Source: an uncultured Bacteroides sp. (GTDB lineage: Bacteria > Bacteroidota > Bacteroidia > Bacteroidales > Bacteroidaceae). Taken from it: DNA of 64,000 nt. Positions 41,826 to 52,216 of this stretch are shown here, piece by piece. Numbering within the stretch: the stretch's first letter is position 1; each line of letters starts with the position of its first letter. Below the pieces are notes generated by a model, which saw only the letters and a list, made by a program, of their open reading frames with translations, did not search any database and was not told the DNA's origin. The stretch is from positions 1 through 64,000 of the forward strand of contig USEY01000005.1 of NCBI GenBank assembly GCA_900553815.1, written 5' to 3'. The translations under genes were made by a program, and so were the position numbers.

Positions 41826-43094
41826 ATGAAAGAAGAAGTACTCAGGAAACTGAAGATACTGGCCGAATCGGCCAAATACGACGTATCGTGCTCAAGTAGT
41901 GGAACAGTGCGGGCCAACAAGCCCGGCATGCTGGGCAACACGGTGGGCGGCATGGGCATTTGCCACAGCTTTGCCGAAGACGGACGTTGCATCTCCTTGC
42001 TAAAGGTCATGCTGACCAACTATTGCATTTACGATTGCGCCTACTGCATCAACCGCCGAACAAACGATTTGCCACGGGCCACATTGTCGGTCAGTGAACT
42101 GGTAGAACTGACCATGGAATTTTACAGGCGAAACTACATAGAGGGATTGTTTCTGAGCAGTGGCGTAGTACGAAACCCCGATTACACCATGGAGCGGCTA
42201 GTCCGCGTGGCCAAAGACTTAAGGCTAGTACACCGTTTCAACGGCTACATTCACCTGAAAAGTATTCCCGGAGCCAGCCAGGAACTGGTGCACGAGGCCG
42301 GACTGTATGCCGACAGGCTAAGCGTCAACATAGAGATACCCAAAGAAGAGAACCTGAAACTGCTGGCACCGGAGAAAGACCATGCCAGCGTACTGGCTCC
42401 CATGCGCTACATCCAGCAGGGAGTGGCACAAAACCGGGAAGAGAAACGTCACTTCAGGCACACGCCCCGGTTTGTACCAGCCGGGCAGAGCACACAACTC
42501 ATTGTGGGAGCCACGCCAGAGACAGACAAAGACATACTGACCCTGACCTCCTCCCTTTACAGCAGACCGTCCATGCGACGCGTCTACTACTCAGGCTACA
42601 TCTCGGTCAACACCTACGACAAGCGTCTGCCGGCCCTGAAGCAACCACCGCTTGTACGCGAAAACCGGCTCTACCAGGCCGACTGGCTGCTACGATTCTA
42701 CCAATTCAAGGTAGAAGAGATTGTAGACGATGCCTATCCCCTACTCGATTTGGAACTGGACCCCAAGCTGGCATGGGCATTGCGACATCCCGAATATTTC
42801 CCGGTCGACATAAATCGGGCCGACTATGAAATGCTGCTGCGCATACCGGGTGTGGGAGTCAAGTCGGCACGTCTCATTGTGGCTTCACGCCGTTTCTCCC
42901 GCTTGGGATTTGATGAACTCAAAAAGATGGGAGTAGTGATGAAGAAAGCCCAATACTTCATCACCTGCCACGAATTGCCCGGTAAAACCATTCATGAACT
43001 TACACCGCAGGGCGTGAGAAAGCTGCTGGTGAGCAAGACTCCGAAAAAGAAAGCAGACGAACGCCAGCTGTTACTCGATTTCAAGGAGGAATAA
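41826..43094 (+). CDS. Putative DNA modification/repair radical SAM protein
   Basis: 422 residues. The Fe4S4 motif Cx3Cx2C is in NYCIYDCAYCINRR (about residue 65). A radical SAM barrel follows, with SSGVVRNPDYTMERLVRVA and the HLKSIPGAS block. A C-terminal helix-hairpin-helix (LRIPGVGVKSARLIVASRRF) suggests DNA contact. This gene type is consistently paired with a TIGR03915-family gene in Bacteroidetes and Firmicutes, as here with a 3-bp gap. It is annotated in general as a DNA-repair protein; the reaction is not proven. Confidence 0.9.
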   Translation: MKEEVLRKLKILAESAKYDVSCSSSGTVRANKPGMLGNTVGGMGICHSFAEDGRCISLLKVMLTNYCIYDCAYCINRRTNDLPRATLSVSELVELTMEFYRRNYIEGLFLSSGVVRNPDYTMERLVRVAKDLRLVHRFNGYIHLKSIPGASQELVHEAGLYADRLSVNIEIPKEENLKLLAPEKDHASVLAPMRYIQQGVAQNREEKRHFRHTPRFVPAGQSTQLIVGATPETDKDILTLTSSLYSRPSMRRVYYSGYISVNTYDKRLPALKQPPLVRENRLYQADWLLRFYQFKVEEIVDDAYPLLDLELDPKLAWALRHPEYFPVDINRADYEMLLRIPGVGVKSARLIVASRRFSRLGFDELKKMGVVMKKAQYFITCHELPGKTIHELTPQGVRKLLVSKTPKKKADERQLLLDFKEE

Positions 43095-43097
43095 CGC

Positions 43098-43904
43098 ATG
43101 TACAAGACAACGGGAATGACAGTTTTTATATTCGACTACACCTTCGAGGGATTGCTCTCCTGCGTATTCGAAGCCTACGTGCGACGCGTATTCCCTTCAG
43201 TCCTGCTGGCCGAGGGGTGCCCGTTGCCTCTGTTTCACGATGAAGTGTATAAAGTGGAAACCGACCCCGCAAAGGCCGAACGTGTGTGGAACGGCCTGGC
43301 CAAGAAACTGTCGCCTCACGCCATGACCTGCCTGGCCCAATGTTGGCTGGCCGAAGAAGAAGAAACACCGATGCTGTTGTTCAGATATATATGCAAAGCT
43401 GTAGACGCCCCACGCTCCATCGAAACCAACTTTGCCGACCCTGACGTGCTCGACTTTGCCCGCATGTGGAAACGTGTGGATTGGGAACGTGTACGACTGA
43501 TGCAGTTTGTCCGTTTCCAAAAGGCTGCCGACGGCACTTTCTTCGCTCCCGTCGAACCTGTGAAGAATGCCCTTCCGCTAATCACTGACCACTTCCGCGA
43601 CCGCTTTGCCGACCAGCGTTGGCTCATCTTCGACATGGGGCGCCGCTACGGGTTCTATTACGACCTGCACCAAGTCAGCTATGTCACCTTCGATGAAGAC
43701 TCGACCTCTTCCCATTTCATCACCGGTATGCTCGACGAAAAGCTTGCCCACGAAGACGAGGTCCTTATCCAGCAACTGTGGAAGACCTACTTCAAGGCCA
43801 TCTGTATCAAGGAACGACTCAATCCACGCAAGCACCGGCAAGACATGCCTGTGCGCTACTGGAAATACCTGACGGAGAAGCAACAAAAAACACGGCAGAG
43901 GTAA
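43098..43904 (+). CDS. TIGR03915-family putative DNA repair protein
   Basis: 268 residues starting with MTGMTVFIFDYTFEGLLSCVFEA-type sequence, the usual opening of the family. DUF4130-like blocks include ERVRLMQFVRFQKAADGTFFAPVEPVKNALPLITDHF, RWLIFDMGRRYGFYYDL and WKTYFKAICIKERLNPRKHRQDMPVRYWKYL. It is the invariable partner of the radical SAM protein encoded 3 bp upstream. Start at 43098 is preferred because AAGGAGGA lies 8 bases before it; the ATG at 43116 is a later alternative. Role in DNA repair is inferred from family naming. Confidence 0.88.
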   Translation: MYKTTGMTVFIFDYTFEGLLSCVFEAYVRRVFPSVLLAEGCPLPLFHDEVYKVETDPAKAERVWNGLAKKLSPHAMTCLAQCWLAEEEETPMLLFRYICKAVDAPRSIETNFADPDVLDFARMWKRVDWERVRLMQFVRFQKAADGTFFAPVEPVKNALPLITDHFRDRFADQRWLIFDMGRRYGFYYDLHQVSYVTFDEDSTSSHFITGMLDEKLAHEDEVLIQQLWKTYFKAICIKERLNPRKHRQDMPVRYWKYLTEKQQKTRQR

Positions 43905-43954
43905 GTCCCTGCTGCCGTGCATCATTGCATATTAAGGTAAAAAGCAAATTGTTC

Positions 43955-44935
43955 TCAATTGATTACCCAATTCTTATTGTGAGGCTTAATCTGCTTGGGG
44001 TCGTAGTTCATGCCCACCTGCGTTGGTATGCGAAGTACATAGGTACGGCCGCTCTTGTTCTGCAAGTGGTGTTGCCTCAACCAGGGATTGGCATCCTTGA
44101 GCTGTGCAAAAGTGATGCCTTGCTCGCGTGCGAAAGAAGCCAGCGTGTCAATACCCTTCGTCACCGTGACTTCGGTATAAGGGATGGAAGGATAGAGCTG
44201 TTCGCGCTTCAGCAGAAAGCCGTAGCGTTGCGGATTGCTGAACACCGCCTTGGCAGCCAGCAGCCGGAACATGTAGCGCGAGGTTTCTTCCACCAGCCAA
44301 AGGTCCGCAGCCTGGTCTACCTGCTGTTTCCGCATTTCGCTCGATATGCGTCCCTGCCCCGCATTGTAGGAAGCGGCCACGCAGAGCCAGTTTCCATACT
44401 TGGCATAAGCCTGCTTCAGATACTTGCAGGCAGCACGGGTTTCTTTCTCTACATGATAGCGCTCGTCGATGTTGGCATTGACTTCCAGTCCGAACTCACG
44501 CCCGGTAGACTGCATAAACTGCCACATACCGGCAGCTCCGGCTGGCGATTTGGCTAAGGGATTAAGGCCACTTTCGATAATAGCCAGGTATTTAAAGTCA
44601 TCGGGAATGCCATTTTCCTTCAAGATAGGCTCTATCACAGGGAAATATCGATTGGCCCGCTTAATGCTGAGCATGGTACTGGAGTGCATGTAGCAAAATG
44701 ACATCAGTTCACGATCCATGCGCTCGCGATGGTCATAGCGCTTCAAATCAACGACTTGCCCGGCAAACTCTATCTGGCTGGGCACTGACGGGGGGGCCAC
44801 CAGGCTGGGCACTTCGCTCTTCACCGAGTCGCGCTCAGGGTCAAAATGTTGATTACCCACCAGAAAAGGCAGGCTCACTCCTACTGACAAGGCTATGGCG
44901 CCCGTAAGGAGTAAATGTATGGAATGTCTCTTCAT
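43955..44935 (-). CDS. Membrane-anchored lytic transglycosylase with C-terminal LysM-like segment
   Basis: 326 residues. An N-terminal hydrophobic segment (SIHLLLTGAIALSVGVSLPFLV) anchors or exports it. The GH23-like catalytic domain carries FKYLAIIESGLNPLAKSPAGAAGMWQFM (catalytic Glu) and WLCVAASYNAGQGRIS. The C-terminus (VTVTKGIDTLASFAREQGITFAQLKDANPWL) is LysM-like for peptidoglycan binding. It cleaves glycan strands in the periplasm to form anhydro ends, like MltD-type enzymes. Start at 44935. Confidence 0.9.
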   Translation of the reverse strand: MKRHSIHLLLTGAIALSVGVSLPFLVGNQHFDPERDSVKSEVPSLVAPPSVPSQIEFAGQVVDLKRYDHRERMDRELMSFCYMHSSTMLSIKRANRYFPVIEPILKENGIPDDFKYLAIIESGLNPLAKSPAGAAGMWQFMQSTGREFGLEVNANIDERYHVEKETRAACKYLKQAYAKYGNWLCVAASYNAGQGRISSEMRKQQVDQAADLWLVEETSRYMFRLLAAKAVFSNPQRYGFLLKREQLYPSIPYTEVTVTKGIDTLASFAREQGITFAQLKDANPWLRQHHLQNKSGRTYVLRIPTQVGMNYDPKQIKPHNKNWVIN

Positions 44936-45014
44936 AATTTTCCTTGTTTATATTCGTTTGTCTATGTATGTTTATCTCTCATTCTCAATATGTTTTCTTA
45001 CAGGTACAGGCCTG

Positions 45015-45776
45015 TTACTTCACCCTCATCCGCTCCCATATCCAACGGGGAATCAATTTCCACCCCGCTACCAGCAGACGGTATCGGAAGTCGATGACAG
45101 CAACCCGCTTCTTCTTTTCTATGGCATGCACTATGTGGCGGGCTACCACCTGAGGCTTCATCAGCATGGGATACTTATAGTTGCCATTCAGCAAGTCAGT
45201 ATCCACAAAACCCGGACGAATATCGGTAAAGCGGATGTCTACTCCCTCCATGTGTGCCAACTGTGCCAAAGCCTCTATGTAAGTATTCTGAAAACGCTTG
45301 GTGGCCGAATAAGCCGGTGCCGCCCCCAGCCCCTTGGTACCGGCAATGGAACTGATGACGGCAATATGACCGCCGCCCTGCTGCCTGAAGTAGCGATAGG
45401 CAGCCGTTACCATTCGTGTAAAGCCCTCGGCATTCGTGCGGAGCGTATCCAGTTCCACCGAAGGGTCGAGCGATGGATTCTGATGCCCGATGCCGGCACT
45501 CAGCAGGAAGACATCCATCCCGCCCATGCGGTCGGCCAATGTCTGTAGAAGGGCCGGAGCTTCCGGGCAGGTGACGTCCATTGCCTGAATCTCCGTCTGC
45601 TCGGGAGCCTCGGCCTTCAAAGCCTGTAAAGCCTCCAGCCGACGCCCTGCCACGCCTATGAGCCAGCCCTTGTTTCGGAGCTGAACGGCCACTTCGCGCC
45701 CGATGCCCGAAGTAGCACCTACGATGATGACACGGCGCGATTGCCGCAAATGCTGTTTCTGTATGTGGTCTAACAC
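45015..45776 (-). CDS. Short-chain dehydrogenase/reductase
   Basis: About 253 residues. The NAD(P) loop is IIVGATSGIGREVA. The catalytic Ser, Tyr and Lys lie in ISSIAGTKG and PAYSATKRF. VTCPEAPALLQTLADRMGG and FVDTDLLNGNYKYPM are also SDR-like. Start: a GTG at 45776 has AAGGATAC-type sequence 8 bases upstream; another GTG at 45815 is possible and adds 13 residues. The substrate is unknown. Confidence 0.85.
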   Translation of the reverse strand: MLDHIQKQHLRQSRRVIIVGATSGIGREVAVQLRNKGWLIGVAGRRLEALQALKAEAPEQTEIQAMDVTCPEAPALLQTLADRMGGMDVFLLSAGIGHQNPSLDPSVELDTLRTNAEGFTRMVTAAYRYFRQQGGGHIAVISSIAGTKGLGAAPAYSATKRFQNTYIEALAQLAHMEGVDIRFTDIRPGFVDTDLLNGNYKYPMLMKPQVVARHIVHAIEKKKRVAVIDFRYRLLVAGWKLIPRWIWERMRVK

Positions 45777-45977
45777 TTTCTTGTATCCTTTTATGATTGT
45801 CTGACGTCTGCGCACAAAAGTAACGTTTTTCTGTTACTAAACAGAGAAAAGGCTGATTTATTTATAGCGAGACTGCCAAATGCTCCTTCCCAACCAAGTG
45901 CGGCACATTCAGCTGCCGGGAAAGGCATATACGTTCCCAATAGAATTGAGACTGCAGTAGCACTATACTGATGCCTA

Positions 45978-46108
45978 TTGTGCGAACGCGCAACAGACAA
46001 ATGCACGGGCGCGCAACAGACAAATGCACGGACGCGCAACAGACAAATGCACGGGCGCGCAACAGACAAATGCACGGGCGCGCAACAGGTAAATGCGCGA
46101 ACGCGCAT
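45978..46108. repeat. Intergenic array C: six unit starts, exact 23-bp period
   Basis: GCGCAACAG starts at 45988, 46011, 46034, 46057 and 46080, with a diverged sixth start at 46103 (GCGCATCG). Successive starts are exactly 23 bp apart and the first four units differ by at most one base. Inverted repeats TTGTGCGAACGCGCAA (45978-45993, near-perfect) and ATGCGCGAACGCGCAT (46093-46108, perfect arms) close both ends. It lies in the 600-bp gap 45816-46414 between the divergent SDR and MaoC genes. No other gene was found in the gap. Confidence 0.9.
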
Positions 46109-46254
46109 CGATAATCCGCATACCCGCAAGGCCGCCAACCACAGCCATACGAGTGCAAATAAATACCAGACTCCAAGAAACAGTCCGCATAGGATGAAAC
46201 AAGCCAAACGAACAAAAAAGGTAAATAAACGTTGAAGAAGCCTACCAATAAATG

Positions 46255-46283
46255 TTGTAATGAAAAGTTTTTCCCTATCTTTG
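46255..46283 (+). promoter_or_regulatory. Promoter of the MaoC-like gene
   Basis: TTG at 46255-46257 and TATCTTTG at 46276-46283, spacing 18. The start codon is at 46415, so a leader of about 120 nt would result. The array lies upstream of it. Confidence 0.5.
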
Positions 46284-46414
46284 CCTATCCGAGGAAACCA
46301 AGGCCTTACTTTCCCAACAAATGCAAGGCAAATGTCGCTCCCCCCAAACAACAAAAACAGGCATTAAGCCCAAAACGCAAAGAAACAAACAACTTTATTT
46401 ATATACAGTATTCT

Positions 46415-46879
46415 ATGGAAAAAGTAATTATCAACTCGTACGAAGATTTTGAGAAGCTGGTTGGCCAGCAGATAGGAGTATCGGATTATGTAGAACTGCC
46501 GCAAGAGCGCATCAACCTCTTTGCCGATGCCACGCTGGACCACCAGTGGATTCACGTAGACCCCGAACGCGCCAAAGTAGAGAGCCCCTTCCACAGCACC
46601 ATTGCCCACGGCTATCTCACCCTGTCCATGTTGCCTTACTTCTGGGGACAGATTATCGAAGTAAACAACCTGAAGATGATGATAAACTATGGCATGGACA
46701 AGATGAAGTTCGGACAGGCAGTTCTGTGCGGCCAACGCATCCGCCTGGTGGCATATCTCCAATCGCTGGTCAACCTGCGTGGCGTGGCCAAAGCCGAAAT
46801 CAAGTTTGCCATTGAGATAGAAGGCGCCAAGAAGAATGCCCTCGAAGGAGTGGCCACCTTCCTGTATTACTTCAACTAA
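46415..46879 (+). CDS. MaoC-family (R)-hydratase-like protein
   Basis: 154 residues. The hot-dog hydratase motif FADATLDHQWIHVDPERAKVESPFHSTIAHGYLTLSMLP contains the conserved Asp and His for hydration or dehydration of acyl-thioesters. The length and single fold match stand-alone MaoC dehydratases such as those acting on enoyl-CoA. Start at 46415 (MEKVIINSYEDFEKL); upstream codons are not conserved. The zinc-ribbon-like gene follows after 22 bp. Confidence 0.85.
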   Translation: MEKVIINSYEDFEKLVGQQIGVSDYVELPQERINLFADATLDHQWIHVDPERAKVESPFHSTIAHGYLTLSMLPYFWGQIIEVNNLKMMINYGMDKMKFGQAVLCGQRIRLVAYLQSLVNLRGVAKAEIKFAIEIEGAKKNALEGVATFLYYFN

Positions 46880-46901
46880 TCAGTACAGCCCAAGACGACT
46901 T

Positions 46902-47114
46902 ATGCAAAAGTTACTTTGCCCACAATGCCAGGTAGGCATCTTCTATGTACTCAACGCACAAGGAGACCGCTGTCCGGTCTACGTAACAAAGAACGGAGAA
47001 ATTGTGCCTAAGAACCCAGGCAGTTCGCTCGAAGGATTCAACCTGGACGAGGTCTACTGCATGGGCTGTTCTTGGCATGGAAGCCCCAAGCGGTTACAAA
47101 ACTACAGGCCCTGA
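46902..47114 (+). CDS. Small protein with two CxxC pairs (zinc-ribbon-like)
   Basis: 70 residues. CPQC near the N-terminus and CMGCSWHG near the C-terminus could together bind one metal, with an intervening RCPVYVTKNGEIVPK stretch. The family is not recognised. It lies 22 bp after the MaoC gene on the same strand and is probably co-transcribed. The strong terminator at 47145 follows. Confidence 0.7.
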   Translation: MQKLLCPQCQVGIFYVLNAQGDRCPVYVTKNGEIVPKNPGSSLEGFNLDEVYCMGCSWHGSPKRLQNYRP

Positions 47115-47144
47115 CAAAATAACCGTTGCGGGGTACATATACAA

Positions 47145-47190
47145 GACGAGGATACACGCTCATGACGGTGCGTGTATCCTCGTCTGCTTT
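47145..47190. terminator. Bidirectional intrinsic terminator
   Basis: GACGAGGATACACGC (47145-47159) and GCGTGTATCCTCGTC (47170-47184) form a perfect 15-bp stem, followed by TGCTTTTC on the plus strand. It separates two convergent genes. Confidence 0.85.
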
Positions 47191-47225
47191 TCAGACTACC
47201 CCAGTCTGCCCCCTTCCTACAGCCT

Positions 47226-47678
47226 TCAGTCGCAATCGGCCATCAGTGCCGGAGTGTCGCCTGACTGGCGGCAAGCCACGGGAACGTTTTCCTCATTCAG
47301 TTCATACGTAGTCTGCTTCACATCCTTGCTATAGCTGTGCGTCGACTCGTTCCAGCGGGCATAGCTCATGACTATTTCACCTACCTCATAGCGATAAGTC
47401 ATCTGGAAATAAGGTTTCCATTCGTCCACTGCGCCATCCCACTTGACAGCCGTTTTGCTGACAAGGCGGTCCTGGTTGTCGTAAGCGAACTCATAGCGCA
47501 GATAGTTGTGCAAGTAGCTGCCCTCTTGCTTATAGATGGTGCGCGAAACGACGAGGTTGTTCTTCACTTCTTCGTTGGTGATAAAGTTATCCTGTGCCTT
47601 TGCTTCGATGGTGCCACATAAGCTAACCAATGCCAATACCGAGAATGCCAATGCTCTGAATAAATTTGTTGCTTTCAT
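47226..47678 (-). CDS. Exported DUF3836 protein
   Basis: 150 residues with a signal peptide (LAFSVLALVSLCGTIEAKA). The body has the DUF3836 pattern (RYEFAYDNQDRLVSKTAVKWD, WKPYFQMTYRYEVGEIVMSYARWNESTHSYS), a Bacteroides-enriched family with no assigned function. It is probably periplasmic. Start at 47678 (MKATNLFRALAFSVL). Confidence 0.85.
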   Translation of the reverse strand: MKATNLFRALAFSVLALVSLCGTIEAKAQDNFITNEEVKNNLVVSRTIYKQEGSYLHNYLRYEFAYDNQDRLVSKTAVKWDGAVDEWKPYFQMTYRYEVGEIVMSYARWNESTHSYSKDVKQTTYELNEENVPVACRQSGDTPALMADCD

Positions 47679-47865
47679 AATCTATACGTTTTTAAGTTAT
47701 TGTTTATACATCTGTTGTTACTTCTTCGGACGCCGTCCAATCGGCAGGAAAACAGACTCATTGGAGCTCCTTTCCGTCTTGACCTTGCATCCGCCTATTA
47801 TAAACCAAAAGGCGTGCCAAACAAATAAACGACTGATTATCAACAGAAATCAAGAAACATAGCCT

Positions 47866-48008
47866 GTCCGTTATCGGACAAATGTCCGCTTTTGGCGGAC
47901 ACCAGACACAGGTTTCGGCCCGACAACGCACACATTGGCGGTACAAAGCGGTACAAACAGGCACCAAACAATACAGGCTGCCTGTATATACCATACAAGC
48001 AGCCTGTA
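47866..48008. repeat. Intergenic inverted-repeat region F, part with 22-bp spacing
   Basis: GTCCG/CGGAC inverted repeats occur at 47866 and 47884. The palindrome TACAGGCTGCCTGTA at 47972-47986 recurs with changes as TACAAGCAGCCTGTA at 47994-48008, 22 bp later. The gap 47679-48102 (about 420 bp) has no gene that I can support. It looks like a decayed member of the array family. Confidence 0.45.
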
Positions 48009-48102
48009 CACAGCATATTCCATTGGACGGAACTATCTGAAATGAGACGGCAGTCTGTTCATCTGCACAACTGCCTCCATCCGCATTCCCTTGAAGCAGA
48101 CA

Positions 48103-49734
<1,632 letters not shown>

Positions 49735-49759
49735 CTATTTAAAAAGACTTTTCGGGCGG

Positions 49760-49795
49760 CAAAGATACGGCAAATATATCATAATTCGCTGCCAA
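49760..49795 (-). promoter_or_regulatory. Promoter region of the ABC-F gene
   Basis: On the minus strand TATCTTTG (complement of 49760-49767) and TATATTTG (complement of 49771-49778) are two candidate -7 boxes, with a TTGG at 49792-49795. The spacing to a -33 element is not ideal for either box. Confidence 0.45.
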
Positions 49796-49809
49796 TCTGA
49801 CATAAAAGT
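49769..49809. repeat. 41-bp direct repeat, copy 1
   Basis: This copy and 50183-50223 share 39 of 41 bases (GGCAAATATATCATAA... to ...GACATAAAAGT). The pair flanks array D and lies between the ABC-F and grpE genes. Copy 1 overlaps the likely ABC-F promoter. Confidence 0.85.
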
Positions 49810-49952
49810 GTGTTTCACGGAATCCGACATCACCACATCAGCTCCCAAAGTTCCGAACAGACTACCGAAACCCACACTCCTTGAAGTATAGCTTCTGCCT
49901 ACGCTTGTTCCTCTTCCCCACCCCCTCTCAGAAGGTGCTACAGGCCGCTTTT

Positions 49953-50062
49953 GATAGTAGTACACTCCTCTCATGATAGCAGTTAACTCCCAACGCGATA
50001 GCAGTACACTCCTTACACGATAGCAGTACACTCCCAACACGATAGCAGTTAACTACTATCAC
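49953..50062. repeat. Intergenic array D: five units, exact 22-bp period
   Basis: GATAGYAGT starts at 49953, 49975, 49997, 50019 and 50041, each exactly 22 bp apart. Core variants are AGTTAACT (perfect palindrome) and AGTACACT. The last unit forms GATAGCAGTTAACTACTATC, an inverted repeat with one mismatched pair. The array lies between the divergent ABC-F and grpE genes (gap 49720-50325, 606 bp), inside the two 41-bp repeats. No gene was found in the gap. Confidence 0.9.
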
Positions 50063-50182
50063 GCACCCCCTCAGCGCCCCTCAGAAGGCCTGCTTATTCA
50101 ACCTCTGCCTCAAACGCCTTATCAAGGCGATTTGCCCAGAATGACAATACCCCCAAAAAGGATGGCCTAACCACCAGAATAT

Positions 50183-50223
50183 GGCAAATATATCATAAAT
50201 CACTGCCAATCTGACATAAAAGT
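50183..50223. repeat. 41-bp direct repeat, copy 2
   Basis: The second copy of the segment at 49769-49809, with 2 mismatches. It lies just upstream of the grpE -7 box. It also contains a minus-strand TATATTTG, so it could in principle start a transcript that reads leftwards through array D. Confidence 0.85.
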
Positions 50224-50225
50224 AC

Positions 50226-50233
50226 TACTTTTG
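50226..50233 (+). promoter_or_regulatory. -7 box upstream of grpE
   Basis: TACTTTTG followed by CAGCC fits the Bacteroidetes -7 consensus, about 93 bp before the grpE start. No CIRCE element was seen. Confidence 0.5.
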
Positions 50234-50325
50234 CAGCCTCAAAAACAAAGACTGACACTTTGGCAAAGTTTTTGTAATACGCAGCTATACAACCTTGACA
50301 AGAATAATAAAAAGATATTAATGAT

Positions 50326-50913
50326 ATGGAGCCAAAAAAGAATAACGAAGAGGAATTGCTGAAAGCAGCCCAGAACGAAGCTGAAGCAACAGCCGGGCAA
50401 GAGCAAGAGAACCAAGAAACTAAGCAGGAAGAAGCCCCTGCCAACGAAGCCGAAAAGCAGGAACAGGAGCTTGAAAAGGCACACGCTGCCTTGGAAGAAC
50501 AAAAGGATAAATACCTGCGCCTCTCGGCCGAGTTTGACAACTACCGTAAACGCACCATGAAGGAAAAGGCTGAACTCATCCTGAATGGCGGCGAAAAGAC
50601 CATAACCAGCATCCTGCCTATCGTGGACGACTTTGAACGTGCGCTGAAGAACATGGAAACAGCTACCGACGTGGCTGCCATACGCGAAGGCGTGGAGCTG
50701 ATATACAACAAGTTCATGTCTGTACTGGGACAGAACGGCGTCAAAGTGATAGAGACCAAGGAACAGGCACTCAACACCGACTTCCACGAAGCCATTGCCG
50801 TCATCCCCGCCCCGCAGGAAGAGCTGAAAGGAAAAATTCTGGACTGCGTACAGACCGGATATACCCTGAACGACAAAGTAATACGTCACGCCAAAGTAGT
50901 TGTAGGCGAATAA
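50326..50913 (+). CDS. grpE: Nucleotide exchange factor GrpE
   Basis: 195 residues. An acidic N-terminal coiled coil (rich in Glu, Gln and Ala, about residues 1-70) is followed by the GrpE core: [39 protein letters not shown] and [18 protein letters not shown], then the C-terminal beta domain [41 protein letters not shown]. It promotes ADP release from DnaK in the cytosol. The dnaJ gene follows 17 bp later; dnaK is not in the window. Confidence 0.95.
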   Translation: MEPKKNNEEELLKAAQNEAEATAGQEQENQETKQEEAPANEAEKQEQELEKAHAALEEQKDKYLRLSAEFDNYRKRTMKEKAELILNGGEKTITSILPIVDDFERALKNMETATDVAAIREGVELIYNKFMSVLGQNGVKVIETKEQALNTDFHEAIAVIPAPQEELKGKILDCVQTGYTLNDKVIRHAKVVVGE

Positions 50914-50929
50914 GAAACACTGTACAGGC

Positions 50930-52099
50930 ATGGAAAAAAGAGATTATTACGAAGTATTAGGCGTAGACAAAAGCGCATCGGCCGACGAAATCAAGAAGGC
51001 CTATCGAAAGAAAGCCATCCAATATCACCCCGACAAGAACCCGGGTGACAAAGAGGCTGAAGAGAAGTTCAAAGAAGCTGCCGAAGCATACGAAGTGTTG
51101 AGCAACCCCGACAAGCGTGCCCGCTACGACCAGTTTGGCCACGCAGGCGTAAGCGGTGCTGCCGGCAACGGAGGTCCGTTTGGCGGATTCAGCGGGGGCA
51201 TGTCCATGGACGACATCTTCTCCATGTTTGGCGACATCTTTGGCGGACATAGCGGCGGAGGCTTTGGCGGCTTCGGTGGTTTTGGCGGTGGCGGTTCGCA
51301 ACAACGCCATTTCCGTGGTTCCGACCTGCGGGTAAAGGTGAAACTGAACCTGAAAGAAATCTCCACCGGAGTAGAAAAGAAATTCAAACTGAAGAAGTAC
51401 GTGACGTGTAGCCACTGCCACGGATCGGGTGCCGAAGGCAACAGCGGCACGGAAACCTGTCCAACCTGTAAGGGAAGCGGTACGGTAATCCGCAACCAGC
51501 AGACCATCTTGGGCACCATGCAGACACGTACCACCTGCCCTACCTGCGGCGGTGAAGGACACATCATCAAGAACAAGTGTAAGGAGTGTGGCGGCGAAGG
51601 CATTGTCTATGGCGAGGAAGTAGTAACCGTCAAGATTCCTGCCGGAGTGGCCGAGGGCATGCAGCTCTCCATGAGCGGCAAAGGAAATGCCGGCAAACAC
51701 AACGGTGTGCCCGGCGACCTGCTGATTCTGGTTGAGGAAGAACCCAACAAGGAACTGATTCGCGACGAGAACGACCTCATCTACAACCTGCTGCTCAGCT
51801 TCCCGACAGCAGCATTGGGCGGTGCCGTAGAAATTCCGACCATAGATGGAAAAGTAAAAGTGAAGATAGAACCCGGTACACAACCCGGCAAGGTTCTGCG
51901 CCTCAGAGGCAAAGGATTGCCCAACGTCAACGGCTATGGCACGGGCGACTTGCTGGTCAACGTCAGCATCTACGTGCCCGAGACCTTGAGCAAGGACGAG
52001 AAGAAAGCGTTGGAGGAAATGGAAAACTCCGACAACTTCCGCCCCAATACTTCCATCAAGGAAAAGATATTCAAAAAATTCAGAAGTCTGTTCGACTGA
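50930..52099 (+). CDS. dnaJ: Chaperone protein DnaJ
   Basis: 389 residues. The J domain carries YHPDKNPGD (HPD motif, about 33-35), followed by a Gly/Phe-rich linker (about 75-125), a zinc-binding domain with four CxxCxGxG repeats ([32 protein letters not shown]) and the C-terminal substrate-binding beta domains. It delivers clients to DnaK and stimulates its ATPase. It is expressed with grpE in one operon. A strong terminator follows at 52122. Confidence 0.97.
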   Translation: MEKRDYYEVLGVDKSASADEIKKAYRKKAIQYHPDKNPGDKEAEEKFKEAAEAYEVLSNPDKRARYDQFGHAGVSGAAGNGGPFGGFSGGMSMDDIFSMFGDIFGGHSGGGFGGFGGFGGGGSQQRHFRGSDLRVKVKLNLKEISTGVEKKFKLKKYVTCSHCHGSGAEGNSGTETCPTCKGSGTVIRNQQTILGTMQTRTTCPTCGGEGHIIKNKCKECGGEGIVYGEEVVTVKIPAGVAEGMQLSMSGKGNAGKHNGVPGDLLILVEEEPNKELIRDENDLIYNLLLSFPTAALGGAVEIPTIDGKVKVKIEPGTQPGKVLRLRGKGLPNVNGYGTGDLLVNVSIYVPETLSKDEKKALEEMENSDNFRPNTSIKEKIFKKFRSLFD

Positions 52100-52121
52100 C
52101 TTTGAATCACTATCCTATAGC

Positions 52122-52167
52122 AATCCCCGGCTTGTACGAGCATGCACAAGCCGGGGATTTGTTTTTT
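52122..52167 (+). terminator. Intrinsic terminator after dnaJ
   Basis: ATCCCCGGCTTGT and ACAAGCCGGGGAT form a perfect 13-bp stem, followed by TTGTTTTTT. Confidence 0.9.
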
Positions 52168-52216
52168 CAAGTATCACTGATTATTGAATGCTATTTCAAT
52201 GATTCATCCGCAGGCT

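Noticed and set aside
45862..46354. Minus-strand frames with a repeated Cys/Ile/Leu/Arg peptide
   Set aside because: The peptide repetition is the translation of array C in two frames; no conserved protein and no ribosome site is seen.
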